A DNA stretch of 5,861 nucleotides from Pseudomonadota bacterium (GTDB lineage: Bacteria > Myxococcota > UBA9042 > PHBI01). Positions 1-5,861 of the stretch are shown in pieces; position 1 is the first letter of the stretch; the number at the start of each line of letters is the position of its first letter. The translations under genes were made by a program, and so were the position numbers. The notes under the pieces are model-generated. The model was not told the origin of the DNA. It searched no databases and worked only from the letters and a program-made list of their open reading frames with translations. The DNA is taken from contig SYAK01000441.1 in assembly GCA_005788935.1 (NCBI GenBank), positions 1 through 5,861 on the forward strand. Reading direction: 5' to 3'.

Positions 1-1642
1 GGTTGGACCCGAGGTGGTCGAGCGCGAGGATGACGGGCACGGACGGCGGCAAGGCAGAGGCCGGGACAAAGGCGCGGGCGACAGCGGCCCCCGCGCAGGC
101 CACATCGTCAGCCCCCTCGGCGACGAAGACGTCGATCTCGGCCCCGGTCTCGGCGAGCACGCGCGCTGTCACGGTGGTGCTGACCGCGGGCGAGGCGGGC
201 AGGACCTCGGTGACCGTCGGAGGCTCGGGTGGCTGGTCGTCGTGCAGGTAGGTGGCGCGGCTGCAGGGGCTCGCGAGGCCGTCCTCGGGGGAAATCGCGA
301 GCGCGCGCACGGTCGTGAGGCCGTTCCGCGTGGCCTCCACCGCGCCGCGGAAGGCCACGGTCCCGGCACTGTCGGTACAGCGCGCGTCGAAGGCGGGGTC
401 CCGGCCGAGGGCGAGCCCGCTGTCGAGGGCTGTCGGCCCGTCACAGGGCGCAGTTGCGTCGACGAGCACATGGACGGACGTGGACTCGGGCGCGCACGCA
501 AGAGCGGTGACAAACGGCGCTGGCGAGGGCCCCGAGGGCACGATGAGCATCGGAGGCGCGGGCGGCGCCTGGGCGGCATCTTCGTGCTGGTAGGTCAGCG
601 ACGATGCGACACAGGCCGAGCGCAGCCCCGCGGAGTTTTCGGCCATGAGGTAGAAGGTCGAGCTCGCCCCCGCGAAGACGCCGACCTCGACCGTGAAGGT
701 CCCCGCGCCCTCCGACATGACCTCGGCCCGCGCGCGCCCGCCGCAGGTCGGATCATCGACGTGGACCCGCACGCGATGATGCGGGTCCGCGGTCCCGTCG
801 AGCCGCGGGGTGGCGTCCCGACCCCGCGCATCGGGCGTGACCGCCGTCACGCGCGGTGCCTCGGGCACGTCGCAGACGTCGCCATCGCCATCGCCGTCGT
901 CATCGTGCTGGTCGGCGTTGACGACCGCCACGCAGTTGTCGGCCGCGTTCAGGGTGCCGTCGTCGTCAAGATCGGGGTCGACGCAGTCGGCGAGGCCGTC
1001 TGCGTCGGTGTCCAGGTGGTCGTCGTCGGTCACGCCGTCGCAGTCGTTGTCGCGCCCGTCGCAGGACGCCTCGACCGCCTCATGACCCGGCACCTTCGAG
1101 ACGTCGCAGCCGACCTCGCCAGGCCCGTCAGGGCAGACGAGGCGTCGCTCCGGGGCCCCATCGCAGACGCCCGCGTCGGGGCACAGCAGGTCCTCGAGGG
1201 CCGCGACCGCCGGGTCCTCGGGGTCGCCAGGCCCGCCTCGCGGCGAGGTCGTCGCGTCGAACTGGTCGGGGAGACAGTCGCCGTCGCTGTCTGTGACGCG
1301 GCTCTCGACGACGTCGGGGCGCCGGTCGGCATCGGCATCGGCTGGCGCCGTCTCGTCGCCGACCTCGGGCGCGTCCCCGATCCCGTCCCCGTCCGTGTCC
1401 GCCCGCAGCGGGTCCGAGCCGACCGCGACCTCGACGCGGTTCACGAGCCCGTCGCCGTCCTCATCGCCCTCGGGGTCGAGGCAGCGTCCGCCGCCGCAGA
1501 TGCTCCCGAGGCACTCGGCCTCCTCGCTGCAGGTCTCGCCGAGACGCGGCCGCGCGGGCGTCTCGCAGGCCGCGGCCAAAACCCCGATGACGAACAGCGG
1601 CCCAAGGAGAGCAGGGCGGGAACAGGACGGGGTCGGTGGCAT
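1..1642 (-). CDS. Partial (3' end off the left edge) exported, probable lipoprotein with thrombospondin type 3 calcium repeats, a MopE-like motif and Ig-like repeats
   Basis: The frame is open from ATG at 1642 to the left edge (547 residues, no stop). Residues 1-26 look like an export signal: R9, a hydrophobic core at 11-25, then A-A-A-C with C26 as a possible lipidated cysteine. The -3 Ala makes the lipobox acceptable but not ideal. Residues 35-54 hold four Cys (C38, C44, C49, C54) in a spacing common in myxobacterial surface proteins. Residues 60-258 are Asp-rich: DEDGDG at 60-65, DTDGDG at 82-87, a MopE-like CDGRDNDCDG at 194-203, and a textbook thrombospondin type 3 repeat at about 224-258, which in this family binds calcium. 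From about 259 come Ig/FN3-like repeats (259-358, 359-470, 471 onward), linked by Pro-rich joints after a Tyr-x-His-Asp/Glu motif. It probably acts at the cell surface. The ligand and function are unknown. A Shine-Dalgarno 8 nt upstream supports the start. Confidence 0.88.
   Translation of the reverse strand, partial: MPPTPSCSRPALLGPLFVIGVLAAACETPARPRLGETCSEEAECLGSICGGGRCLDPEGDEDGDGLVNRVEVAVGSDPLRADTDGDGIGDAPEVGDETAPADADADRRPDVVESRVTDSDGDCLPDQFDATTSPRGGPGDPEDPAVAALEDLLCPDAGVCDGAPERRLVCPDGPGEVGCDVSKVPGHEAVEASCDGRDNDCDGVTDDDHLDTDADGLADCVDPDLDDDGTLNAADNCVAVVNADQHDDDGDGDGDVCDVPEAPRVTAVTPDARGRDATPRLDGTADPHHRVRVHVDDPTCGGRARAEVMSEGAGTFTVEVGVFAGASSTFYLMAENSAGLRSACVASSLTYQHEDAAQAPPAPPMLIVPSGPSPAPFVTALACAPESTSVHVLVDATAPCDGPTALDSGLALGRDPAFDARCTDSAGTVAFRGAVEATRNGLTTVRALAISPEDGLASPCSRATYLHDDQPPEPPTVTEVLPASPAVSTTVTARVLAETGAEIDVFVAEGADDVACAGAAVARAFVPASALPPSVPVILALDHLGSN
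881..898 (-). repeat. Short 6-bp tandem repeat inside the Asp-Gly calcium repeat
   Basis: On the plus strand GCCATC occurs twice in a row, followed by the variant GCCGTC. In the gene this encodes alternating Asp and Gly at the end of the thrombospondin type 3 repeat (about residues 249-254). A similar 6-bp run (GTCGGC then two ATCGGC, at 1325-1342) encodes Ala-Asp pairs near residues 101-106. Because the unit is 6 bp, copy-number change would add or remove two residues without shifting the frame. This is most simply a by-product of repeated Asp codons. Confidence 0.5.
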
Positions 1643-1650
1643 CGCGCGTG

Positions 1651-1656
1651 TCCTTC
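1651..1656 (-). promoter_or_regulatory. Shine-Dalgarno site of the surface-protein gene
   Basis: The minus strand reads GAAGGA here, with an 8-nt spacer before ATG at 1642-1640. This is the best ribosome binding site in the window. It fixes the start, because the signal peptide begins at this ATG. The nearest upstream ATG (1676-1674) is out of frame. Confidence 0.7.
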
Positions 1657-1672
1657 GGCTCGGAAACGGCGA

Positions 1673-1701
1673 ACATTAGGCGCGCGGTCGGGTGACCGCA
1701 A
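1673..1701 (-). promoter_or_regulatory. Candidate sigma70-type promoter for the surface-protein gene
   Basis: The minus strand carries TTGCGG (1701-1696), a 17-nt spacer, and TAATGT (1678-1673). The -35 box keeps the TTG. The -10 box keeps the first T-A and the last T of TATAAT and sits in a locally AT-richer patch of very GC-rich DNA. Transcription would begin near 1666, giving a leader of about 24 nt that contains the Shine-Dalgarno. The boxes match the consensus only partly, so this is a prediction from spacing and position. Confidence 0.35.
1684..1699. promoter_or_regulatory. Perfect inverted repeat within the candidate promoter (possible operator)
   Basis: GCGGTC (1684-1689) and GACCGC (1694-1699) are perfect inverted copies separated by 4 nt. 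The repeat overlaps the putative -35 box and most of the spacer, where a dimeric regulator could block or assist RNA polymerase. A 6-bp inverted repeat arises fairly often by chance in GC-rich DNA, so the operator role is inference. Confidence 0.25.
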
Positions 1702-1714
1702 GGCCTGCCACGAC

Positions 1715-1744
1715 CGCTGTCGCTGAATGTCAGCGGCCACAGCG
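1715..1744 (-). terminator. Intergenic hairpin, possible terminator or 3'-end structure of the dprA-topA-methyltransferase operon
   Basis: The minus-strand RNA can fold into two stacked 6-bp helices: outer CGCTGT with ACAGCG and inner CGCTGA with TCAGCG. There is a 3-nt bulge (GGC) on the 5' side and a 3-nt loop (CAT). The structure starts 58 nt after the methyltransferase stop and lies upstream of the candidate promoter of the next gene, which suits a terminator or 3'-end stabiliser. No U-run follows, so it is not a classical Rho-independent terminator. Confidence 0.4.
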
Positions 1745-1802
1745 TCCACCCCTCGGCGTCCGCGCAGCCCCCGAAAGGCCCGCGCATGCCACACAGGTGG
1801 GT

Positions 1803-2876
1803 TCAATCAGGCATGTGCTTCGTGATCGCGGCGACGAAGAAGCCGTCCCAGAGCGCGTCAGGCCAGACGCGGCGCGTGAACCCGAGCGGTCCGCACGCTT
1901 CGTCGGCGCTGCCGCCAGGACCGAGCGGCGGCGCCGAGGCCCATGCGAGGCCATCGAGGCCCGCGTCGACGACCTCGGCTGCGTCGCCGGCCTCCGCGAG
2001 AAAGTCGGCGAGGACGTCCTCGTTCTCGGCCCGCGAGAAGCTGCAGGTGCAGTAGACGAGGCGCCCGCCCGGCTTCAGCGCGGCGAAGGCCGAGCGCAGC
2101 AGCCCGCGCTGCTTGTGCTCGCAGGCCCGCACCTTGTCGGGGCTCCAGGTCGCAAACGACGTCGGGTCCGTGAGGTCGAGCCGCGCCTCCGAGCTGCAAG
2201 GGGCGTCGAGCAGCACGCGGTCGAAGCGGGGCCCCGTGGCGGCGCCGACGTCGCGGCCGTCTTTCAGGTAGGTCTTCGTCGAGGGCGCCCCGAAGCGGTC
2301 GAGCAGGTAGCGCAGCTTGAAAAAGCGCGGCTTGACGGCCTCCACCGCCGCGAGGCTCCCGCCGCCAGCACCAAGCCGCATCAGCGCCGCGAGGTGCAGC
2401 GTCTTGCCGCCAGGGGCCGCACACAGGTCGAGCACGGCGTCGCCCGGCTCGGGTGCGAGCGCGAGCCCTGGAAGCAGGCTCGACGGGTTCATCACGTACG
2501 CCGCGCCCCCGGTCACGAGCGCGCTGTCGGTCACCACCTGCCGCGAAACCCCGGTCGGCAGCTTGACGACCCACGCACCGACCTCGCGCGACAGCGGCCA
2601 GAGCTCGACTGCGGCCGTCTCCGCGAGCCGCGCGAGCGCCTCCTCGGTGGCCCCGACAGGGCCGACCAGCGGGTTCAGCCGCAGGACGAGCGGCTTTTCG
2701 GCCGCGAAGCTCGCCCGTGTCGCCTCCCAGCGGTCCGGCGGGCACTGCGCCTTGAGGCGGGCGAGGAACGCCTCGACCCCGCCCGCAGGCGTCTCGGGTC
2801 CGACGCCCGCGTCGTCACCACCCCGCTCGGTCGCATCCCGCGCGTTCGCCCGCATCGTCCGGCGCTTGACCATCAT
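1803..2876 (-). CDS. RsmB/NOP-family SAM-dependent RNA (cytosine-5) methyltransferase
   Basis: Predicted cytoplasmic enzyme that transfers a methyl group from S-adenosylmethionine to C5 of a cytosine in RNA, most likely rRNA. With the start used here it has 357 residues. Visible motifs are LRLNPL at 65-70 (pre-catalytic domain), SAM-binding motif I DLCAAPGGKT at 150-159, an acidic residue after strand 2 (E179), DGRD near 206-209, motif IV DAPCSS with C227, and motif VI YCTCSF with C278. ENE at 284-286 and DGFF at 344-347 also fit. In this family the motif VI Cys is the nucleophile and the motif IV Cys helps release the product; both are present. It lacks the NusB-like N-terminal domain of E. 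coli RsmB and is shorter than RsmF, so the exact target cannot be named. ATG at 2876 follows the topA stop by 10 nt. An in-frame ATG at 2927 would add 17 mostly Arg/Pro/Ala residues and overlap topA by 41 nt. Neither start has a clear Shine-Dalgarno, so translation may be coupled to topA. Confidence 0.9.
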   Translation of the reverse strand: MMVKRRTMRANARDATERGGDDAGVGPETPAGGVEAFLARLKAQCPPDRWEATRASFAAEKPLVLRLNPLVGPVGATEEALARLAETAAVELWPLSREVGAWVVKLPTGVSRQVVTDSALVTGGAAYVMNPSSLLPGLALAPEPGDAVLDLCAAPGGKTLHLAALMRLGAGGGSLAAVEAVKPRFFKLRYLLDRFGAPSTKTYLKDGRDVGAATGPRFDRVLLDAPCSSEARLDLTDPTSFATWSPDKVRACEHKQRGLLRSAFAALKPGGRLVYCTCSFSRAENEDVLADFLAEAGDAAEVVDAGLDGLAWASAPPLGPGGSADEACGPLGFTRRVWPDALWDGFFVAAITKHMPD

Positions 2877-2886
2877 CGCGCGCCGC

Positions 2887-5166
2887 TCAGCCCTCGGCGC
2901 CCTCGGCGTCCGCCTCGGCGCCTTCATCGCCGCCGACGACGCTCGAGCACGCGGGGCACATGATCTTGCCTGGCCCGCCGCGGTTCATCTTCTGGATGAC
3001 GTAATCATTGCCGCATACGCCACACGACTGTGCCATCGGCCGGTCCCACATCGCGTGGTCGCACGTCGGGTAGCGGTTGCAGCTGTAGAAGATCTTGCCC
3101 TTGCGGCTCTGCTTCTCCTCCATCGTGCCTTCGCCGCATTTCGGGCACTTGACGCCTGTCGAGATGGCCTCCGTGTGCTTGCACTCGGGGTAGTTGGTGC
3201 AGCCGACGAACTTCCCGAAGCGCCCCTTCTTCTCGATGAGCTCGCCTGTGCCGCAGGTCGTGCACGGGCGCCCGGTGCGGTGCTCGGTGACGAGCTTGAT
3301 GGTGCCGTCGTCCTGCCGCTCGAACTCGCTCGTGAAGCGGCACTCGGGGTAGTTCGAGCAGGCTGCGAAGCTGCCGTTCTTGCCGAACTTCACGACGAGC
3401 AGATGTCCGTCCTTCGGGCAGGGGATCTCCGTCTTCTCCTCCTCCCGCTTGACGTTGCGCATCTCGGTCTTCGCCGTCTCGAGCGTCTCGCTGAGCCCGC
3501 CCCAGAAGTCGCGGAGCAGCCCGCGCCAGTCGGTCGTGCCCTCCTCGACGTGGTCGAGCTGGTCTTCGAGGTTCGCGGTGAAGCCGACGTCGAAGAAGCT
3601 CGGGAAGGCCTCGATGAGCAGGTCGTTCGTGATGACCCCGAGCTCGGTCGGCTGGAAGCGCAGATCCTTGCGCTTCTCGGCGTACTTCTTGTCCTGGAGG
3701 GTCGAGATGATGGCCGCGTAGGTCGACGGGCGCCCGATGCCCTTCTCCTCGTGCTCGCGGACGAGCGTCGCCTCGGAGAAGCGCGGCGGCGGCTGCGTGA
3801 AGTGCTGCTTCGCCTCGACCTCGAGGAGGTCCACCTTGTCGCCCTTCTCGATGGGCGGGAGCACCCCCTCGGCCTCCTCCTCCTCCTCGGGGTTGTGCGT
3901 CTCCTGGTGGACGCGCGTGAACCCGTCGAACTTCAGGATGGAGCCGGTCGCGCGGAAGACGTGCTCGCTCGCCCCCTCGATGTCGACCGTCGTCGAGGCG
4001 TAGACCGCAGACGACATCTGGCAGGCCACAAAGCGCTGCCAAATCAGTCGATAGAGCTTGAACTCCTCGTCCTCGAGGAAGGGCTTCACCTTCTCGGGCG
4101 TCAGCTCGACCGACGTCGGGCGGATCGCCTCGTGGGCGTCCTGGGCGCGCCCCTTGCTCTTGTAGACGCGGGGCTTCTCGGGCAGGTGCTTGTCACCGTA
4201 GCTCGCGCCGATGAACTCGCGGACAGCTGTCACGGCGTCATCGCTGAGCCGCGTCGAGTCGGTACGCATGTAGGTGATGAGGCCGACCGCGCCGAGGTCG
4301 CCGAGCTCGCAGCCTTCGTAGAGGCGTTGTGCGACGCCCATCGTCCGCTTGGCCGTGAAGCGGAGCGCGCGCGCCGCCTCCTGCTGCAGCCGCGAGGTCG
4401 TGAAGGGGGCGGGCGGGTCGACCTTGCGGTCGCGCTTCTTGACCTCGCTGACGACGCAGGGCTGGCCCTTGACGGCGACGACGGCCGCCTTCGCCAGCTC
4501 GGGGCTCACGCGCTCGGCCTTCGCCTTGCCGATGCGGAGCAGCTTCGCCTTGAAGGGCGGCGGGGAGGCGGCGCCGAAGCGGGCGTCGACCGTCCAGTAC
4601 TCTTCGGGCTTGAAGGCCTTGATCTCGCGCTCGCGCTCGACGATGAGGCGGACCGCGACGGTCTGGACGCGGCCCGCCGACAGCCCTCGGCGGACCTTGT
4701 CCCACAGCAGCGGGCTGATCTTGTAGCCGACGAGGCGGTCGAGGATGCGGCGCGTCTGCTGGCTGTTGTAGCGGTCTGCGTTCAGCTCGCGCGGCTCTTC
4801 GAGGGCCGCGCGGATGGCCTTCTCCGTGATCTCGTTGAACAATACGCGCCGGACCTTCTCCTCGGGGACCTTCAGCTCCGAGTAGATGTGCCACGCGATG
4901 GCCTCGCCCTCACGGTCGGGGTCAGGCGCGAGGTAGACCATGTCGGCGCTCTTGGCCGCCTTCCGGATGTCGGTCAGGACCTTGGCCTTGCCCTTGATGG
5001 TCTCGTACTCGGGCTCGAAGTCCCCGTCGATGTCGACGCCCATGCGCGACTTCGGGAGATCCTTGACGTGCCCGACGCTCGCCATGACCTCATAGCCCTT
5101 GCCGAGGTACTTGCCGATGGTCTTGGCCTTCGACGGGCTCTCGACGACGATGAGTGACTTGGCCAT
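2887..5166 (-). CDS. topA: DNA topoisomerase I (type IA)
   Basis: Relaxes negatively supercoiled DNA by passing one strand through a transient single-strand break, holding the 5' phosphate on a tyrosine. The 759 residues begin with a Toprim domain: E9 in VVESPSKAKT, and D82, D84 and E86 in PDPDREGEAIAWH as the Mg-binding set. SAGRVQT at 163-169, the active-site segment ITYMRTDS at 297-304 with nucleophile Y299 and R301, DAHEAIRPT at 343-351 and GIGRPSTYA at 476-484 are all intact, so the enzyme should be active. The C-terminus carries four zinc-ribbon units. Units 2-4 have complete Cys sets (C635/C638/C656/C662, C674/C677/C696/C702, C715/C718/C737/C740). The first keeps C583, C603 and C609 but has D586 where a Cys is expected. 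An acidic tail (743-759) ends the protein. The start is supported by the family-typical MAKSLIVVES opening and an upstream AGGAG. It lies 39 nt after dprA, in an apparent operon. Confidence 0.98.
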   Translation of the reverse strand: MAKSLIVVESPSKAKTIGKYLGKGYEVMASVGHVKDLPKSRMGVDIDGDFEPEYETIKGKAKVLTDIRKAAKSADMVYLAPDPDREGEAIAWHIYSELKVPEEKVRRVLFNEITEKAIRAALEEPRELNADRYNSQQTRRILDRLVGYKISPLLWDKVRRGLSAGRVQTVAVRLIVEREREIKAFKPEEYWTVDARFGAASPPPFKAKLLRIGKAKAERVSPELAKAAVVAVKGQPCVVSEVKKRDRKVDPPAPFTTSRLQQEAARALRFTAKRTMGVAQRLYEGCELGDLGAVGLITYMRTDSTRLSDDAVTAVREFIGASYGDKHLPEKPRVYKSKGRAQDAHEAIRPTSVELTPEKVKPFLEDEEFKLYRLIWQRFVACQMSSAVYASTTVDIEGASEHVFRATGSILKFDGFTRVHQETHNPEEEEEAEGVLPPIEKGDKVDLLEVEAKQHFTQPPPRFSEATLVREHEEKGIGRPSTYAAIISTLQDKKYAEKRKDLRFQPTELGVITNDLLIEAFPSFFDVGFTANLEDQLDHVEEGTTDWRGLLRDFWGGLSETLETAKTEMRNVKREEEKTEIPCPKDGHLLVVKFGKNGSFAACSNYPECRFTSEFERQDDGTIKLVTEHRTGRPCTTCGTGELIEKKGRFGKFVGCTNYPECKHTEAISTGVKCPKCGEGTMEEKQSRKGKIFYSCNRYPTCDHAMWDRPMAQSCGVCGNDYVIQKMNRGGPGKIMCPACSSVVGGDEGAEADAEGAEG
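2892..2921 (-). repeat. Three 9-bp direct repeats at the 3' end of topA
   Basis: On the plus strand CCTCGGCGC (2892-2900), CCTCGGCGT (2901-2909) and CCTCGGCGC (2913-2921) form a near-tandem array with a 3-nt insertion between the second and third units. The array encodes the acidic Glu-Gly-Ala tail of TopA just before its stop. Read in the other frame it would encode the Arg-Pro-rich extension of the methyltransferase if translation began at 2927. Unit and spacer are multiples of three, so slippage would keep the topA frame. Confidence 0.6.
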
Positions 5167-5178
5167 GGCGAGCGCGTG

Positions 5179-5183
5179 CTCCT
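5179..5183 (-). promoter_or_regulatory. Shine-Dalgarno of topA
   Basis: AGGAG on the minus strand lies 12 nt before the topA ATG, longer than the usual 5-9 nt. It sits in the 39-nt gap after the dprA stop. No promoter or terminator is visible in that gap, which supports co-transcription with dprA. Confidence 0.5.
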
Positions 5184-5205
5184 GTTCGGGTCGTATCGGT
5201 CGGGC

Positions 5206-5861
5206 TCAGCCGAGGCCGACGTGGCGGCCTCCCGCAGTCCGCGAGATGCGCCCCGTCAGCTCGAGATCGAGGAGGATCCCGGGGAGCTCGGATGGCGGAA
5301 CGTTGGTCCGCTCGGCCAGACTGTCAAGATCCAATCCGGCCTCGCGCAGGATGACGGCCAGCACGGCGGCCGCCCGAGGATCGTCTGGCGGCCCGTCCGC
5401 GGGCCTCGCCTCGGTCACGCCTCCGCCATGCCACGGGTCGGGTTGCGGGACGGCGCGACTCCCCCAGCGGGCGACCGACGTCCCGTCGCAGAAGAGCCCC
5501 GAAGCCTGCGACAGCAGCCGAGCGAGCGCCTCTGGCGAGGCGATGGTCATGGCCCCCGCCTCGAGGAGGTCGTGGCAGCCCTCCGACAGCGCGACCCCGA
5601 CCGCCCCGGGTACCGCCCCGACTGGCCGCCGCAGCTCGCGGGCGAAGCGGACCGTCGCGAGGCTGCCCGACCCGCGCGCCGCCCGCACGACGACCACCGC
5701 GTCCGACAGCGCCGCGATGACGCGGTTGCGGGCCACGAAGGCGAAGCGCTGCGGGCGCGTCGTCGGCCAGTCGACCGCGACGACCGCCCCGCCGGCCTCG
5801 GAGACCGCATGGAACAGCGGCCCGTGCTGAGCGGGGTAGGGGTGGTCGTGGCCGCCCGCCA
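5206..5861 (-). CDS. dprA: Partial DNA-processing protein DprA (5' end off the right edge)
   Basis: DprA binds incoming single-stranded DNA in the cytoplasm and loads RecA during natural transformation; many non-competent bacteria also carry it. The frame is open from the right edge to TGA at 5208-5206, giving the last 217 residues. The Rossmann-type fold is recognised by GGHDHPYPAQHGPL at fragment residues 2-15 (family form: G-x-D-x-x-YP-x-x-H/N), ARNRVIAALS at 43-52 (family RNRIIAGLS), GSGSLAT at 63-69, AVPG at 82-85 and the later SEG...LLEAGA at 92-103. Residues about 160-217 fit the C-terminal winged-helix domain. Two spots differ from the usual family sequence: VDWPT at 29-33 where SE-x-P-x-G is common, and VVVVRA at 55-60 where VVVEA is common. 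The missing N-terminal part is probably about 150 residues. A GTG at 5736-5734 lies inside the conserved fold and is not the real start. topA follows after 39 nt. Confidence 0.93.
   Translation of the reverse strand, partial: AGGHDHPYPAQHGPLFHAVSEAGGAVVAVDWPTTRPQRFAFVARNRVIAALSDAVVVVRAARGSGSLATVRFARELRRPVGAVPGAVGVALSEGCHDLLEAGAMTIASPEALARLLSQASGLFCDGTSVARWGSRAVPQPDPWHGGGVTEARPADGPPDDPRAAAVLAVILREAGLDLDSLAERTNVPPSELPGILLDLELTGRISRTAGGRHVGLG

Noticed and set aside
879..1080. CRISPR-like or satellite array suggested by repeated GTC/GCC/ATC triplets
   Set aside because: The periodicity is 3 and 6 bp and follows from Asp and Gly codons of the calcium repeats. There are no constant-length repeats with unique spacers.
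14..1726. A 570-codon open frame on the plus strand opposite the surface-protein gene
   Set aside because: The opposite strand encodes a signal peptide, TSP3 repeats and Ig-like repeats with a good Shine-Dalgarno. The plus frame is Val/Arg/Gly-rich because it is the complement of Asp and Gly codons.
1461..1787. Possible small gene across the intergenic gap (minus strand, 108 codons)
   Set aside because: Most of it overlaps the start of the surface-protein gene in another frame. It has no Shine-Dalgarno and no recognisable motif, and it spans the hairpin and candidate promoter.
1692..2963. A 423-codon plus-strand frame opposite the methyltransferase gene
   Set aside because: It is Arg/Ala/Pro-rich with no motif, while the minus strand carries complete RsmB/NOP-family catalytic motifs.
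2317..5157. A 946-codon open frame on the plus strand opposite topA and part of the methyltransferase gene
   Set aside because: It lies antisense to a clearly conserved topA. In very GC-rich DNA with strong third-position bias the opposite frame often lacks stops. The predicted protein is low-complexity Leu/Arg/Ala/Asp with no recognisable motif.
5099..5830. A 243-codon plus-strand frame opposite dprA
   Set aside because: It is Ser/Arg/Ala-rich with no domain, and is antisense to conserved DprA motifs on the minus strand.

Overview
The window is very GC-rich, and all four genes I can support read on the minus strand. They are the 3' part of dprA (cut by the right edge), a complete topA, a complete RsmB/NOP-type RNA cytosine-5 methyltransferase gene, and the 5' part of a large exported calcium-repeat protein (cut by the left edge). 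The GC bias, plus a secreted protein combining a four-cysteine motif, thrombospondin type 3 repeats, a MopE-like motif and Ig-like repeats, suggests Myxococcota or a relative in the former Deltaproteobacteria. That placement is inference; no rRNA or other phylogenetic marker was tested.

Right half (about 1803-5861): dprA, topA and the methyltransferase gene are packed as an apparent operon. dprA and topA are 39 nt apart. The methyltransferase either starts 10 nt after the topA stop or overlaps the topA tail by 41 nt. dprA followed by topA is a widely conserved bacterial order. DprA handles incoming single-stranded DNA, TopA relaxes negative supercoils, and the methyltransferase modifies RNA. 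They look like co-transcribed housekeeping functions rather than one pathway.

The 160-nt gap (1643-1802) is the only notable non-coding stretch. In transcription order it holds a 12-bp hairpin without a U-tract, then a candidate sigma70-type promoter with 17-nt spacing that overlaps a 16-bp inverted repeat, then a well-spaced Shine-Dalgarno. This looks like a boundary where the housekeeping operon ends and the surface-protein gene starts under its own control.

Left part (1-1642): 547 residues of a probable lipoprotein or secreted protein, open through the left edge. It has a signal peptide, a four-Cys motif, Asp-rich calcium-binding repeats, and then at least two and a half Ig/FN3-like repeats of about 100-112 residues.

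I found no CRISPR array, tRNA, rRNA, insertion sequence or phage gene. Nothing here is convincing as a new biological system. The most interesting points are the surface-protein architecture, the intergenic control region, a degenerate first zinc finger in TopA, and the topA/methyltransferase junction.
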